A stretch of 64,000 bases of DNA, taken from positions 150,372 through 214,371 of the forward strand of contig CAVOZW010000006.1 in the NCBI GenBank assembly GCA_963701385.1, read 5' to 3'. The position numbers and the translations under genes were made by a program. The stretch's first letter is position 1, and each line of letters begins with the position of its first letter. The DNA is from B30-G6 sp963701385 (GTDB lineage: Bacteria > Desulfobacterota > Desulfobacteria > Desulfobacterales > B30-G6). The notes beneath the pieces were generated by a model that saw only the letters and a list, made by a program, of their open reading frames with translations, was not told the DNA's origin and did no database searches. Below are positions 17,050-26,698 of the stretch, piece by piece.

Positions 17050-19374
17050 TTGAACAAGCAACCATCTATTGACTCCCACGGTCTGGACAATGCCGGCCAT
17101 TTGGAAGCCTGCGATATTCCCCAGGACCGCTATCGTGTGTTTATCCAGGATGTGGCCGACGCTTTTTTTGAAACCACCATCCAGGGCGATTTTGTTTTCT
17201 TCAACGATGCTCTGTGCCGGATCATGGGCTATCCCAGGGCGGAAATCGAACGCCAAAACTTCAGACGATTCATGGACAGCGCCAATGCCGAGTATGCCTT
17301 CGCAAGCTTCAACAACATGTTCGAATCAGGCAAGGGCGTCAACAATATCCTGTGGGAAATTATACGAAAAGATGGTGACACCCGCATCCTCGAAATCAAT
17401 GCCAACCTGCTGGAGGATACAAACGGCGCCAAGGTCGGCTTTCAAGGGATTGCCAGGGATGTTACGGACAAGGTCAATGCCGAGCAGGCCTTGAAAGCCT
17501 CGGAGAAAATGGCCCAGGAGCAGTATATGGCCAGCCGCAGGGCTGAGCAGCGCTACCGCTCCTTCTTGGAATTTTTGCCCATTCCGGTGTTCGTTTTCAA
17601 TATGGACGGCACGGTTTACTACCTCAACCCCGCCTTTGAAAAAACCTTCGGATGGACCCTCGACGAACTCAAGGGGAAACATATTTCCTTTGTGCCGGAC
17701 GATCAGAAGGAAAAAACGCGTTTGGGAATTCAAGAGCTTCTCGAGAAAAAGAGACTTTACGGTTTTGAAACCCAGCGACTCACCAAAGACGGCAAACTTT
17801 TGGATATCGTTCTGGATGGGGCCATTTTCTATGACAGGGACAATCAGCCGGCCGGCCAGGTCGTCACGCTGCATGACGTCACCCAGGAAAATCGCGTATC
17901 CAGCATCAACCGGGCACTTTTCAGAATCGCCCAGGCGCTCTACGAATTCAGGGGCTTGGACGAACGGCTGCAATTTATCGCCCAAGAGGTCAAGGGGCTC
18001 ATCGACAGCAGCGGTGCCATGGTCATTCTGGTGGATGACAAAACAGACGAATTCTTTTTTCGTGAGGCGGCCTTTGAAAATGAGATCACGGGCAAAAAGG
18101 TAAAGGAAATCCGCTTTCCTTTAGACAAAGGTGTTGCCGGTGAGGTTTATCGCACCGGCAAACCCCTGATCGTCAACGACACGTCAGACAGCCCGCTCAT
18201 TTTTAGAAAGGTGGATGACCAGGCCGACATGCAGACAAACAGCATGCTCGATGTCCCCATCCATATCGCGGGGCGGATGATCGGGGTTCTGTGTATCGTC
18301 AACAAGAAAAGCGGTCCCTTTGACCAGACAGACGTGGATTTGGTAAGTGCCATCGCCAACATGGTGGCCCTGCCTATCGAAAACGCCCGCATCAACGAAG
18401 CCCTTCGAAAGTCCTATAAGAATGTCAAGAACCTGAACCGCGCCAAGGACCGCGTCATTCACCATCTCTCCCATGAGCTCAAAACGCCCGTGTCGGTTCT
18501 GTCTGCGTCTTTGAACCTGTTAAAGAAGAGATACCAAGGGCCTGATGCCCAGGGTCTTTCAAAAATCCTGGACCGTGCGGAGCGAAACCTCAACCGGATC
18601 CTGGACATGCAATACGAAATCGAAGACATCATGGGTCAACGCGACTATCAGAGCCATCGCCTGCTCTCAACCCTGTTGAATGCCTGCCAGGACGAGCTGG
18701 AAGCCATGGTGGCAGATGAAATCGGGTCGGAACGATTGACAGACCGTTTGCGTCATCGTATCGACAGCCTGTTCGGTCCCCGGCACATGACGTCCGAACA
18801 GATCGAACCCGGGCCTTTTTTGGCGGCTCTTTTTGAATCGTTGCGAGCGCGCTTCGCCCATCGTAGTTTTGACATCCAAACGCGCTTTGATGCCACAGAC
18901 GCCATATGGATTCCCCCGGAGGTTCTGTCCAAAACTGCAGAGGGACTTATCCGCAATGCCGTTGAAAACACGCCCGACGGTGGACGCATCGTCATATCCC
19001 TGACCCAGGGGTCGAAGGGGCCTGAATTCGAGGTTCAGGACCATGGTGTGGGAATTTCGGAAGAGAACCAACGCCTGATTTTTGAAAATTATTTCACGGC
19101 TTATGAAACTTCCCAATATGCAACCCGAAAACCCTATGACTTCAACGCCGGCGGCAAGGGCTTTGATCTCATTCGCATACGAATTTTTTCCGAAAGGTAC
19201 CACTTCCAGCTGAAAATGACATCCAAACGCTGTCCCCATCTTGCTGAGGGGCTTGAATCAGCCCCTGGCAGCATCGCTGCTTGTGAGCATTGCAAAAAAG
19301 ATTCAGATTGTCTATCATCCGGAACCACCATGACGGTACTGTTTACGCCGGCGAAGACCTTATCGGCTCTATGA
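17050..19374 (+). CDS. PAS-PAS-GAF histidine kinase with a Cys-rich C-terminal insert
   Basis: This cytosolic sensor kinase of 774 residues has no membrane segment. Two PAS domains (about residues 25-140 and 165-285) are followed by a GAF domain (about 295-450). The phosphorylated His is H475 in HLSHELKTP. The ATPase domain has NAVENTPDGG (N box) and VQDHGVGISEENQ (G1 box). The G2 region GGKGFDLIR is followed by an insert with C728, C745, C748 and C754 (C-x16-C-x2-C-x5-C), before GTTMTVLF closes the domain. The start is TTG 17050 with AAGG seven bases upstream. It precedes a second kinase and a receiver protein. Confidence 0.88.
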   Translation: MNKQPSIDSHGLDNAGHLEACDIPQDRYRVFIQDVADAFFETTIQGDFVFFNDALCRIMGYPRAEIERQNFRRFMDSANAEYAFASFNNMFESGKGVNNILWEIIRKDGDTRILEINANLLEDTNGAKVGFQGIARDVTDKVNAEQALKASEKMAQEQYMASRRAEQRYRSFLEFLPIPVFVFNMDGTVYYLNPAFEKTFGWTLDELKGKHISFVPDDQKEKTRLGIQELLEKKRLYGFETQRLTKDGKLLDIVLDGAIFYDRDNQPAGQVVTLHDVTQENRVSSINRALFRIAQALYEFRGLDERLQFIAQEVKGLIDSSGAMVILVDDKTDEFFFREAAFENEITGKKVKEIRFPLDKGVAGEVYRTGKPLIVNDTSDSPLIFRKVDDQADMQTNSMLDVPIHIAGRMIGVLCIVNKKSGPFDQTDVDLVSAIANMVALPIENARINEALRKSYKNVKNLNRAKDRVIHHLSHELKTPVSVLSASLNLLKKRYQGPDAQGLSKILDRAERNLNRILDMQYEIEDIMGQRDYQSHRLLSTLLNACQDELEAMVADEIGSERLTDRLRHRIDSLFGPRHMTSEQIEPGPFLAALFESLRARFAHRSFDIQTRFDATDAIWIPPEVLSKTAEGLIRNAVENTPDGGRIVISLTQGSKGPEFEVQDHGVGISEENQRLIFENYFTAYETSQYATRKPYDFNAGGKGFDLIRIRIFSERYHFQLKMTSKRCPHLAEGLESAPGSIAACEHCKKDSDCLSSGTTMTVLFTPAKTLSAL

Positions 19375-19696
19375 AAAGAAAGATTTAGCCGCCCGTTCGC
19401 TTTGCGAACTCGACGGACGCAGACAATTCGACCTGCGGTTACCATATGCGCGGGCACATCGTCTCAAAGTTCATTGGGATAAGCCGGATGAACAACGAGA
19501 ATTATTTTTCTTAGGCGGATCTTGCCTAAGAAAAAGTGATGGATTTGTTTGGCCATGTCGGCCAGACAAAAGTCTGCGATTGTCTGCGAGCCTGCCCAGT
19601 GAAATTCTGCGAAGCAAACTCTCTTTGAAGGATTTCACCGGGTGAATCTGCGGCAAAAAAATGTACCAGTTGCATAAATAACTGTTTAACGAGAAA
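19375..19696. other. Gap with hairpins between the two kinases
   Basis: A 31-base perfect hairpin (19505-19535; TTTTTCTTAGGC arms around GGATCTT) could terminate transcription. A TTTGGCC-ATGTC-GGCCAGA hairpin (about 19,548-19,566) follows. At 19,591-19,642 a CCCAGTGAAATT...GATTTCACCGGG inverted repeat encloses about 30 bases. Inserts with CCCGGT and ACCGGG ends also occur inside the GACAGGATT elements at 22,557 and 26,404. No gene is seen. Confidence 0.5.
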
Positions 19697-19699
19697 TTG

Positions 19700-20530
19700 A
19701 TGCACATGAAAAATACAGATTCAAATCCGGAAATTTTTTTCCAAAAACTCAACGTTGAGTTTCTCGTTCACGAGCTCAAGGACCCCATTGCGGTGATCGA
19801 AACCGGTGCGCGCACCCTGATCGAAAAACAGGCTACATTCGGATCACTGTCACCCCGGCAGGAAAAGACCATGAATCGGATCATTCGGAATGCCCGCAAG
19901 GCACGCGAAATGCTTTACAGCCTGTTGGAGGTGGGGCGCTCCGAAGCAGGCAGTTTTGCCTGCAATTCCTTCAACCCCGTCGAAACGGCTTTCGATGTGC
20001 TGGCAAATTGTCTGGAAATGCAAGATCCGTTGATTGGCGAGAAAATGCACCCACAGCAGGACATGGTCCAAGCACTGGCGCATCTTCATTCATCAGGCAT
20101 TTCTTTGTCTTTTGTGCCGGATCTGTATCAGATGGTGATACATCAGGATCAGGTCAAGTATCGTCAAATTATCGGAAATTTAATAAAAAATGCCCTGCAT
20201 TTCCGGCGGGAACGTATCGACATCACGATGGATAAAGACAACGATTTCCTGTTGGTGGCGGTGATAGACGATGGCCCCGGTGTTGAGCCTGAGCATTGCG
20301 AGTCCATATTTGAACGCTATTCTCAAGCAAATGAATGCACCATCAGCACGCGTCAAGGGCATGGTTTGGGTTTGGCCGGCGCCCGCATTATGGCACGCTG
20401 CCTGGGGGGTGATATTGACCTGACATGCAGCAAAACAGAAGGAACCAAATTTCAGTTGCGGCTACCGATGGATCGGGTGAACGGAGTAATTCTTAATTTT
20501 GAATGTTTAGTTTTTGCTGAGAAGCGTTGA
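19700..20530 (+). CDS. Histidine kinase, HisKA and HATPase only
   Basis: This 276-residue kinase has no sensory domain or membrane segment. The dimerisation/His box is FLVHELKDPIAVIE, with the His at about residue 24. The ATPase domain shows NLIKNALHFRRER (N box), AVIDDGPGVEPEHCESIFE (G1/F box) and GHGLGLAGARIMAR (G2 box). It ends in an AATTCTTAATTTTGAATG-type repeat, so the last residues (NFECLVFAEKR) may be repeat-derived. ATG 19700 is used; TTG 19697 and ATG 19706 are alternatives. The receiver protein downstream is a likely partner. Confidence 0.85.
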   Translation: MHMKNTDSNPEIFFQKLNVEFLVHELKDPIAVIETGARTLIEKQATFGSLSPRQEKTMNRIIRNARKAREMLYSLLEVGRSEAGSFACNSFNPVETAFDVLANCLEMQDPLIGEKMHPQQDMVQALAHLHSSGISLSFVPDLYQMVIHQDQVKYRQIIGNLIKNALHFRRERIDITMDKDNDFLLVAVIDDGPGVEPEHCESIFERYSQANECTISTRQGHGLGLAGARIMARCLGGDIDLTCSKTEGTKFQLRLPMDRVNGVILNFECLVFAEKR

Positions 20531-20655
20531 TTAAAATCTCTGCAAAATGCAAACATCTTGGATCTCTTGAACCCTTGGATCCTGGAACCCTTTCTCCCAA
20601 CTGATTGGGAGAAGAGCCGTATAATTCTTATCAATCTTATCGTGGGGGAGTAATA

Positions 20656-21207
20656 ATGACTGGAAAGACTTTTCTGGCGGGCAAATCGATCTTGGCGGTG
20701 GATGATGAAGTGGACATTCTGGAAACCATCGAGGATATCCTGGAAGAAACCAAGTTGGATACGGCAGGAACCTATGAAAGCGCATCCAAAAAAATCCGAA
20801 AAAATACCTATGATTTGGTAATTCTCGATATCATGGGGGTCAACGGTTTGCAATTATTGGAAGAATCTGTTGCGAGAGGGTTTCCGACCGTCATGCTGAC
20901 CGCCCATGCCATCAACCCGGATGCGCTGATGGCTTCCATTCGCAAGGGCGCCATCTCCTACCTCCCCAAAGAGTCCCTGGCCGACTTGGATGACCTGCTG
21001 GATGACATTCTGGGGGCCTATGAAAGGGGTGAAGCACCATGGAAGTTGCTTTTTAATAAACTGGGGGCCTATTTTGACGAACGCTTCGGTGCCGACTGGA
21101 AGAAAAACGACCAGGCCTTCTGGTCTGATTTCGATCAAACCTATGAAATCGGTAAAGGCATCCAGGAACGCTTGAAAAAGGATAAACGTATATTGGATAA
21201 ATTTTAG
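20656..21207 (+). CDS. Single-domain response regulator with a C-terminal helical extension
   Basis: A CheY-like receiver domain spans residues 10-130. Acidic residues D16/D17 lie in LAVDDEVD, the phospho-acceptor is D58 in VILDIMG, the Thr switch is in VMLTAHA, and the Lys is in SYLPKES. About 50 further residues (WKLLFNKLGAYFDERFGADW onward) form charged helices without a recognisable DNA-binding or enzymatic domain, so output is likely by protein contact. GGGGGAG before ATG 20656 is a good ribosome site. It follows the second kinase by 125 bases and should act with the two kinases. Confidence 0.87.
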   Translation: MTGKTFLAGKSILAVDDEVDILETIEDILEETKLDTAGTYESASKKIRKNTYDLVILDIMGVNGLQLLEESVARGFPTVMLTAHAINPDALMASIRKGAISYLPKESLADLDDLLDDILGAYERGEAPWKLLFNKLGAYFDERFGADWKKNDQAFWSDFDQTYEIGKGIQERLKKDKRILDKF

Positions 21208-21211
21208 CAAC

Positions 21212-21669
21212 AGAATGCTGGGAGGCTGGGAGGCTGGAGCTGTGAGGCTGGTGAGAGCAGATAATTTTGCGAAGGTTTAAATTTTATAATTCTTGAATTA
21301 TGAGAGTCACAGGTGATTTGTTTTATGAATCTATTTTCATACTTCACGATGTCAATTCTTTCTTTAACCACCGATCTCATTGATAGTTATCAAAATTTCA
21401 TCTTTTGTCTATCTACCTAAATCAACTTCAATTAGATGAATGTTGTATTTCGCCGCAGGCGATGGATAATTTGCGATTTCGTCTGGAAATCGCAAATAAT
21501 CATGCCTGCCCAGTTAAATTCGAAGAAAATTTGACCGGGGTCAATCCTGTTAATCCTGTCTAGATATTGAGCGGAAAACCGTAATACCGCTATAGCAGCC
21601 TATCACCTATCAGCTATGAGCTATGAGCTAACTAATTCAAAATTCAAAACTCAAAATTAAAAATTGCTC
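21212..21669. repeat. Repeat-filled gap with GACAGGATT paired-hairpin element, copy 2
   Basis: 21,212-21,250 is a GGGAGGCTGGGAGGCTGG array. Hairpin 1 lies at 21,449-21,462 (TTCGCCGCAGGCGA) and hairpin 2 at 21,470-21,496 (TTTGCGA-TTTC-GTCTG-GAAA-TCGCAAA). An inverted-repeat end of two phased ATCCTGT units is at 21,541-21,561. No left-hand ACAGGATT end is visible. CTATCAGCTATGAGC and TTCAAAATTCAAAAC arrays follow to the agmatinase stop. No gene is seen. Confidence 0.7.
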
Positions 21670-22500
21670 CTATAGCATCTTGTCCGCCAGCTCCTTCATC
21701 AGCTTGGCTGCCACCATGGCTGTCATGCCGTTGATGTCCCGCACGGGGTTGTACTCCACGATATCCGCCCCCACAATAGGCGCCTTGAGCTTCTGTATCA
21801 CCGTAATGATATCCCGCGTCCTCAAACCACCCGGTTCTAAATGAGATACCCCCGGGGCATAGGCCGGGTCCAAAACGTCTAAATCGATGGATATATACAA
21901 CGGGCCGCTAAATCGAAGTGTGGACAAACCTTTTGGCCATGATTTCATATCGATGACCTTGACATTGAATCGATCGGCTTGCTCCTGCTGGTGGGGTGTC
22001 ATGGTTCGAATGCCCACCTGCACCAATTTTTTGATGAGCCCCTCTTCCATGATCCGGGCAAACGGACAGGCATGCGAATAGCGGTTGCCATCCAGTTCAT
22101 CATACAGATCCGGGTGGGCATCGAAATGCAGAATACTGAGATCCGGAAAATGTTTTTCATAGGCTTGTATGATGGGCAGCGTCACGGCATGATCGCCCCC
22201 CAGAGACAGGATCCTGACCTGCTTGTCAAGCAGTTCCTGATAAATGTGCTCGATGTATCCCGACACATTCATGCCTTTCTTGAGTTCCAGGTCGCCCACG
22301 TCGTAAAAGTTACTTTCCTGGGCCAGATCCCTCCCGCTCTCCGTGCACGTGTTGGTGGCATCGGAATTGTAAGCCTCCCGGATCTTGACCGGCGCCTTGG
22401 CCGCCCCTTTCAAAAAACTAGAGTTGTCGTCATAAGGAATCCCCACAACTGCCACGGATTTAGTATTTTGTTTCTGTCCTAATATATCTTTTAAATTCAT
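21670..22500 (-). CDS. speB: Agmatinase/ureohydrolase family protein
   Basis: This 276-residue member of the arginase/agmatinase family holds two manganese ions. Metal ligands are visible as GGDHAVT (His), HFDAHPDLYDE (Asp-His-Asp) and SIDLDVLDPAYAPG (two Asp). The family hydrolyses guanidino groups to release urea; length and sequence suit agmatinase (agmatine to putrescine), although other guanidine substrates are not excluded. The gene stands alone, flanked by repeats on both sides. The start is ATG 22500, giving MNLKDILGQ. Confidence 0.87.
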   Translation of the reverse strand: MNLKDILGQKQNTKSVAVVGIPYDDNSSFLKGAAKAPVKIREAYNSDATNTCTESGRDLAQESNFYDVGDLELKKGMNVSGYIEHIYQELLDKQVRILSLGGDHAVTLPIIQAYEKHFPDLSILHFDAHPDLYDELDGNRYSHACPFARIMEEGLIKKLVQVGIRTMTPHQQEQADRFNVKVIDMKSWPKGLSTLRFSGPLYISIDLDVLDPAYAPGVSHLEPGGLRTRDIITVIQKLKAPIVGADIVEYNPVRDINGMTAMVAAKLMKELADKML

Positions 22501-22546
22501 ATTGTTCTATCTTTTTATTAATACATTACTTTATGTTTATTTATTA

Positions 22547-22817
22547 GACAGGATTAACCCGGTCCGATTTTCCGAACCTACCGGGCAGGCAGGATTTTAC
22601 AGGATATTATTATTCTTTATCACTTTCCAGATGAAAGTGATAAAACCAAATCCGCTTCGCGGAAAACACCTCATGATCAGAGATTATCTGCCAAGCACCT
22701 ATTTACCCAATATTATTTTCAAAGCATGCAAATAGTTTTTCGCCGAAGGCGATGGAAATTTTGTGATTTCTTCTGGGAATCACAAAAAAAATCCTGTCAA
22801 TCCTGTCAATCCTGTCA
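22547..22817. repeat. GACAGGATT paired-hairpin element, copy 3 (both halves)
   Basis: This is the most complete copy. A left GACAGGATT end carries an AACCCGGTCC...CTACCGGG insert. It is followed by inverted hairpin 2 (22,616-22,645) and inverted hairpin 1 (22,651-22,663; TCCGC-TTC-GCGGA). A roughly 75-base centre comes next, then direct hairpin 1 (22,739-22,752; CGCC-GAA-GGCG) and hairpin 2 (22,759-22,787). Three ATCCTGTC units (22,790-22,817) end it. The two halves are mirror images built with different but paired stem sequences. Confidence 0.8.
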
Positions 22818-22913
22818 AATATTTTCCTCTCATACCTATCAGCTACGACCTATGACCTATGACCTATCAGCTGCTATATAATTAAAAATTAAAAATTCAT
22901 AATTGCCACAGGC

Positions 22914-24257
22914 TTAAAGTCTCCAAAAATTCACATCCATCTTCGCAACCGCTACCGGATCGAACACAGCCTTCACATCGATCAAACAGCCCCCGGGAAT
23001 CAATTTTTTCACAATATTTTCCAAGGACTGCTGCTGGTAAAACGAATGCGCCACCGCCACCACCAGGGCATCCAGATCTTTTAATTCCTCGAACGATGCC
23101 AGTGCAACACCGTAAAATGCCCTGGCCTCGTCCGGATCAGCCGTGGGGTCATGCACCAGCACCTCGATGCCATAAGAAGTTAGTTCCGCAACGATGTCCG
23201 GTACTCGGGAATTTCTCAAATCCGGGCAATTCTCCTTGAAGGTCAGTCCCAGAACCCCGACCCGACTTTCTTTGATGTGAGAACCGGCTGCGATCATCAT
23301 CTTGACGGTTTTTTCGGCGATGAACTTGCCCATGTTGTCGTTGATGCGGCGACCGGCCAGGATGATCTCCGGGTGATACCCCACCAACTCGGCCTTGTGC
23401 GTCAGATAGTACGGATCCACACCGATGCAGTGCGCCACCCACCAGACCCGGGCTGAAGCGCAGAAAATTCCACTTGGAACCGGCCGCCGCCAGAACATTG
23501 ACCGTATCGATCTTCAGCTTATCGAAAATAATGGCCAGTTCGTTGATCAAGGCGATGTTGATATCGCGCTGGATGTTTTCGATCACCTTGGCAGCCTCGG
23601 CTTCTTTGATGCTGCCCGTACGATGAACACCGGCACTGACGATGGATTCGTATAGTGTCGCCACGGCATCCAGGGTCTCAGGATCGTCCCCGGACACCAC
23701 CTTTTTAATCTTGGTCAGGGTGTGCTCCTTGTCGCCCGGATTGATCCGCTCCGGCGAATATCCCACATGAAAATCCTTTTTCCAGGCAAAGACCCGATGC
23801 CGCTTCGAGGATGGGGACGCAAACTTCTTCGGTGGCCCCCGGGTAGACAGTGGATTCGAAAATCACCACCGCACCCTGTTTCATGTGCTTACCCACGATC
23901 CGTGAGGCCGACATCAGGGGGCTCAGGTCTGGCTGGCGGGCGGCGTCGATGGGTGTGGGTACGGCCACGACAATGAAATCCGCATCCTGTGATGGTCGCC
24001 GGGTCCGTTGTCACTGTCAGATGCTGGGCAGCCGAGAATTCAGCGGCGGTCACTTCACCGGTAACGTCGATCTGTTTGCGCAACCGAGCGACTTTCTTCT
24101 GGTTCAGATCAAATCCGATGGTTTTGATGGTTTTGCCAAAGGTCACGGCCAGGGGTAAGCCCACATAGCCCAGGCCGATCACAGCGATGGTCGCGTCGCT
24201 GATGCGACGCTCTAATTTTGAATTTTGAATGTTTAATTTTGAATTAACTGTATTCAT
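22914..24257 (-). CDS. UDP-sugar 6-dehydrogenase, UDP-N-acetylhexosamine type (three frameshifts)
   Basis: This nucleotide-sugar dehydrogenase oxidises C6 of a UDP-(N-acetyl)hexosamine for polysaccharide synthesis. The NAD-binding start is IAVIGLGYVGLPLAV. Next comes VVAVPTPID, then ESTVYPGATEE, and GYSPERINPGD. The final domain has GLTFKENCPDLRNSRV. The catalytic-Cys region is in GLVGG-HCIGVDPYYL. Frame changes near 23,985, 23,800 and 23,450 split it into four pieces that align end to end, so sequence error is the simplest reading. The overall pattern fits WbpA/TviB-like enzymes. The first 14 residues (MNTVNSKLNIQNSK) are encoded by an AATTCAAAATT array, so the start is uncertain. Confidence 0.82.
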
Positions 24258-24436
24258 TTATCTCCTTGTATTTGTTCAATTAGTTCATCTTCATACGTTT
24301 ATCCCTCGGCGATATTCGATGGTTAAGCATATCACTCGAATCCTGGACCCCTGGAACCCTCGGATCCTTTAGATAATCTTTTCAAGATGATCCGAATTAA
24401 TAACTCAAAATTAAAAATTAAAAATTCGCATTCGCC

Positions 24437-25535
24437 TCAGGCGAATGCGCCCCCGCCTCCCCCCAAGGTATTCAGTACCAGATCGTGTAAATTGCTGCTC
24501 CGTGAAGGCATCCACGCCTGGGCGACCTCGATCGATAGACTGAAAAGAAAGCACAGCGCCACTGTGGCGATCATGGCATACTGGTCGGGAAATCTGCCCC
24601 TTCGCCCAAGCACAACCATCAAAACAGCTCCCAAAGGCACAAAGCCCAACAGGTTGATCAAAAAGTCGCTGAAAACGTTTTTGTCCGGTCTTAACCGCGT
24701 CCAGGACAGACCCAAAATCTGTTTTTTCAAAATCGGCATTCGTGGCGGGACATGCAGTGCCTGCCGCCCCCTGCCATGGTCTTGAATCATTTCCCCCTGC
24801 CCCTCATCAAACAGATACAGGTGCAGGGGATCGTCGATTTTGGCGATGGCCAGGCTGCCGTTCGCTTTCCAGTCCTGAAAATGCATGCCAGCCTGTTCTG
24901 GGGAAAGGGTTTTGTCGTAAATAGCCAGCCCCAGCAGTTGACCGGACCAGGAATGCTCTCCGTAGACCGAGTTTCCCAAGGTCAACCATGCTGCGGGCCC
25001 CGGGGGAATGTAGAGCTTCAGTTTGGGGTTCCTCTCGACCGCGACGACCGTCGACATAGATGCTGGTGCCGTTGGCATCCGTTGTAATGGCCAGAAGGGT
25101 TGGTGCATCCATTTGAGATCCGAGTTTGACCGAAATTCGGGGATCCCGCCGTGTGTGTTCGAAATCATTCCCCTTCATCACAATAATGTAGGGGCCCCAC
25201 TGTCCCACCAGCACCTGGTCCTGATCGCTGCCACTGTGCAGGGACAACAAAAAACGAAATCCCTCTTTCTGATGTTCATCTGCCGTGAAGGCCACTTCCA
25301 GTGAAAAGCGCTGATCCCCTTTCGCATCCGGTCGGCTCTCCCGGCCGGGGAGTTGGGTGTATGCCAGCCCATACTGGCTGAAATGAATGCCGGCCTTGCC
25401 TTCTATCCACCCCACATGATTCATAAAATCATACGCCTTGGGTCTCAATCCAAAGTAAACCATGCCCAGCAGAATAACGAGCAGCAGCCAGCCCCACAAT
25501 CGATGACTTGGCCGTTTTTCAATGCTAGAGATCAT
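24437..25535 (-). CDS. LamG-VanZ membrane protein (one frameshift)
   Basis: This protein of about 366 residues has a first membrane helix (LWGWLLLVILLGMVYFGL). A concanavalin/LamG-like exported domain follows (about residues 45-230; FSLEVAFTADE, GTSIYVDGRR, LGLAIYDKTLSPEQAG). VanZ-like C-terminal helices end it (FSDFLINLLGFVPLGAVLM, FLFSLSIEVAQAWMPSR, HDLVLNTLGG). The LamG insertion between the first and later helices is a known VanZ architecture, usually of unknown role in cell-surface or polysaccharide gene sets. The frame changes near 25,035 between DGRRGREE and PKLKLYIPPG. The C-terminus ends in GGGGGAFA. Confidence 0.78.
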
Positions 25536-25716
25536 GTGTTAAACTCGTATGCGCGGGTGCTGGGAAGATGGAAGGAATTGAAATTTTTAATTTTTGATTG
25601 TTTATTAGGTTATGCGGTTTAGACCTGATATTGACGAGAACCGTTCGTCGCCAGCCAGTTTCGGGGAATGCGCCGTAGCCATTGACCCCCGCTGCTCCTG
25701 CGGCGCAGCCGCCCAT

Positions 25717-25743
25717 AAATAAAATCGCCCGGCGATTTTATTT
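25717..25743. terminator. Palindrome at the end of the outer-membrane-type gene
   Basis: AAATAAAATCGCC pairs with GGCGATTTTATTT around a one-base centre, overlapping the stop codon of the minus-strand gene. It has the same design as the palindromes at 4,726 and 16,308, and the T-rich arm could also serve as a terminator in both directions. Confidence 0.55.
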
Positions 25744-26308
25744 ACCAGTAAAAACCCACCAGCCCGGTCACCCCCCGCCGGTTGTCGTAATCGACCATAA
25801 AAACCAGCTGCCAGTCTAAGACCTCCGGAAAAAATCCCAGACCGACGCCGTACAGGGCGTTTGAGACGGTGTCCGAGGACGCTTCGTAATACCGGCCCGT
25901 GGCAGGCGATCGAACGATGTCGCTCTCCGTGACCACCGTGGCCCCGCCGATGAGGTTCAGGTACAGGTTGTCCACAAACATCCGGGTACCGATCTTGACA
26001 TAGCCCCCCACCTCGGTTCCTTTGTACTCGGTGCCGTCGTCCACGCAGCCGTCGTTGGGGCATTCCGATTCGATGGTGTTGTTTGGCAGTTTCTTGTCGC
26101 CGTAAGGAATGATCGGGAACCCCACCGCCAGCAGCAGCTCCAGGTCCCCCAGCTCGATGCCGAACTCGCCGGTTTCAAAGGAGACGTTCTCCTGCTCCCC
26201 TTCCCCACCGTACCCGCCGCCCGCTGCCAGGTATCCGGCAAGAGCAACGGGAGCAAAATCGACTGTCGACACGAACACGGCCAGTAGCGCTACAATTTTT
26301 AATCCCAT
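25742..26308 (-). CDS. Small exported beta-barrel-like protein
   Basis: This 188-residue protein has an N-terminal signal peptide (MGLKIVALLAVFVSTVDFAP, cleavage after VALA). The rest alternates short amphipathic strands such as YVKIGTRMFVDNLYLNLIGGA and ALYGVGLGFFPEVLDWQLVF. The end, GVTGLVGFYW, finishes with an aromatic residue as in outer-membrane barrels. Two Cys in ESECPNDGCVDDG may form a loop disulfide. I do not recognise a named family. An outer-membrane barrel or assembly-checked surface protein is inferred from shape alone. Confidence 0.55.
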   Translation of the reverse strand: MGLKIVALLAVFVSTVDFAPVALAGYLAAGGGYGGEGEQENVSFETGEFGIELGDLELLLAVGFPIIPYGDKKLPNNTIESECPNDGCVDDGTEYKGTEVGGYVKIGTRMFVDNLYLNLIGGATVVTESDIVRSPATGRYYEASSDTVSNALYGVGLGFFPEVLDWQLVFMVDYDNRRGVTGLVGFYW

Positions 26309-26393
26309 ATCTGCCTCAACTTTTTCTATGCGTTCATTGGATCCATGCTTTATCCTTCTATTTGAATGGATTCAATTTATATGATTTTTTTCA

Positions 26394-26661
26394 GACAGGA
26401 TTAACCCGGTCCGATTTTCCGAACCTACCGGGCAAGCAGGATTTTATTATTCTTTATCACTTTCCAGATGAAAGTAATAAAACCAAATCCGCTTCGCGGA
26501 AAACACTTCATGATCAGAGATTATCTGCCAATCCTGTTAATCCTATTAGACTCGAACATGTAGTTTTCAACGCGCTGTAAATCGTATTTTTCAGCGAACG
26601 CAATAGTCATGCCTGAAATTTCGACTGAAACTTAACTCCGGTCAATCCTGTTAATCCTGTC
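26394..26661. repeat. GACAGGATT paired-hairpin element, copy 4
   Basis: The left half closely matches copy 3: GACAGGATT, AACCCGGTCC...ACCGGG insert, inverted hairpin 2 at 26,453-26,482, hairpin 1 at 26,488-26,500, and the linker TGATCAGAGATTATCTGCCA. The right end (26,641-26,661) and the following GATATTGAGCGGAAAACC match the right side of copy 2. The right-hand hairpin pair is not recognisable. Confidence 0.75.
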
Positions 26662-26698
26662 TGATATTGAGCGGAAAACCCTAAACCGCTATCCCCTA

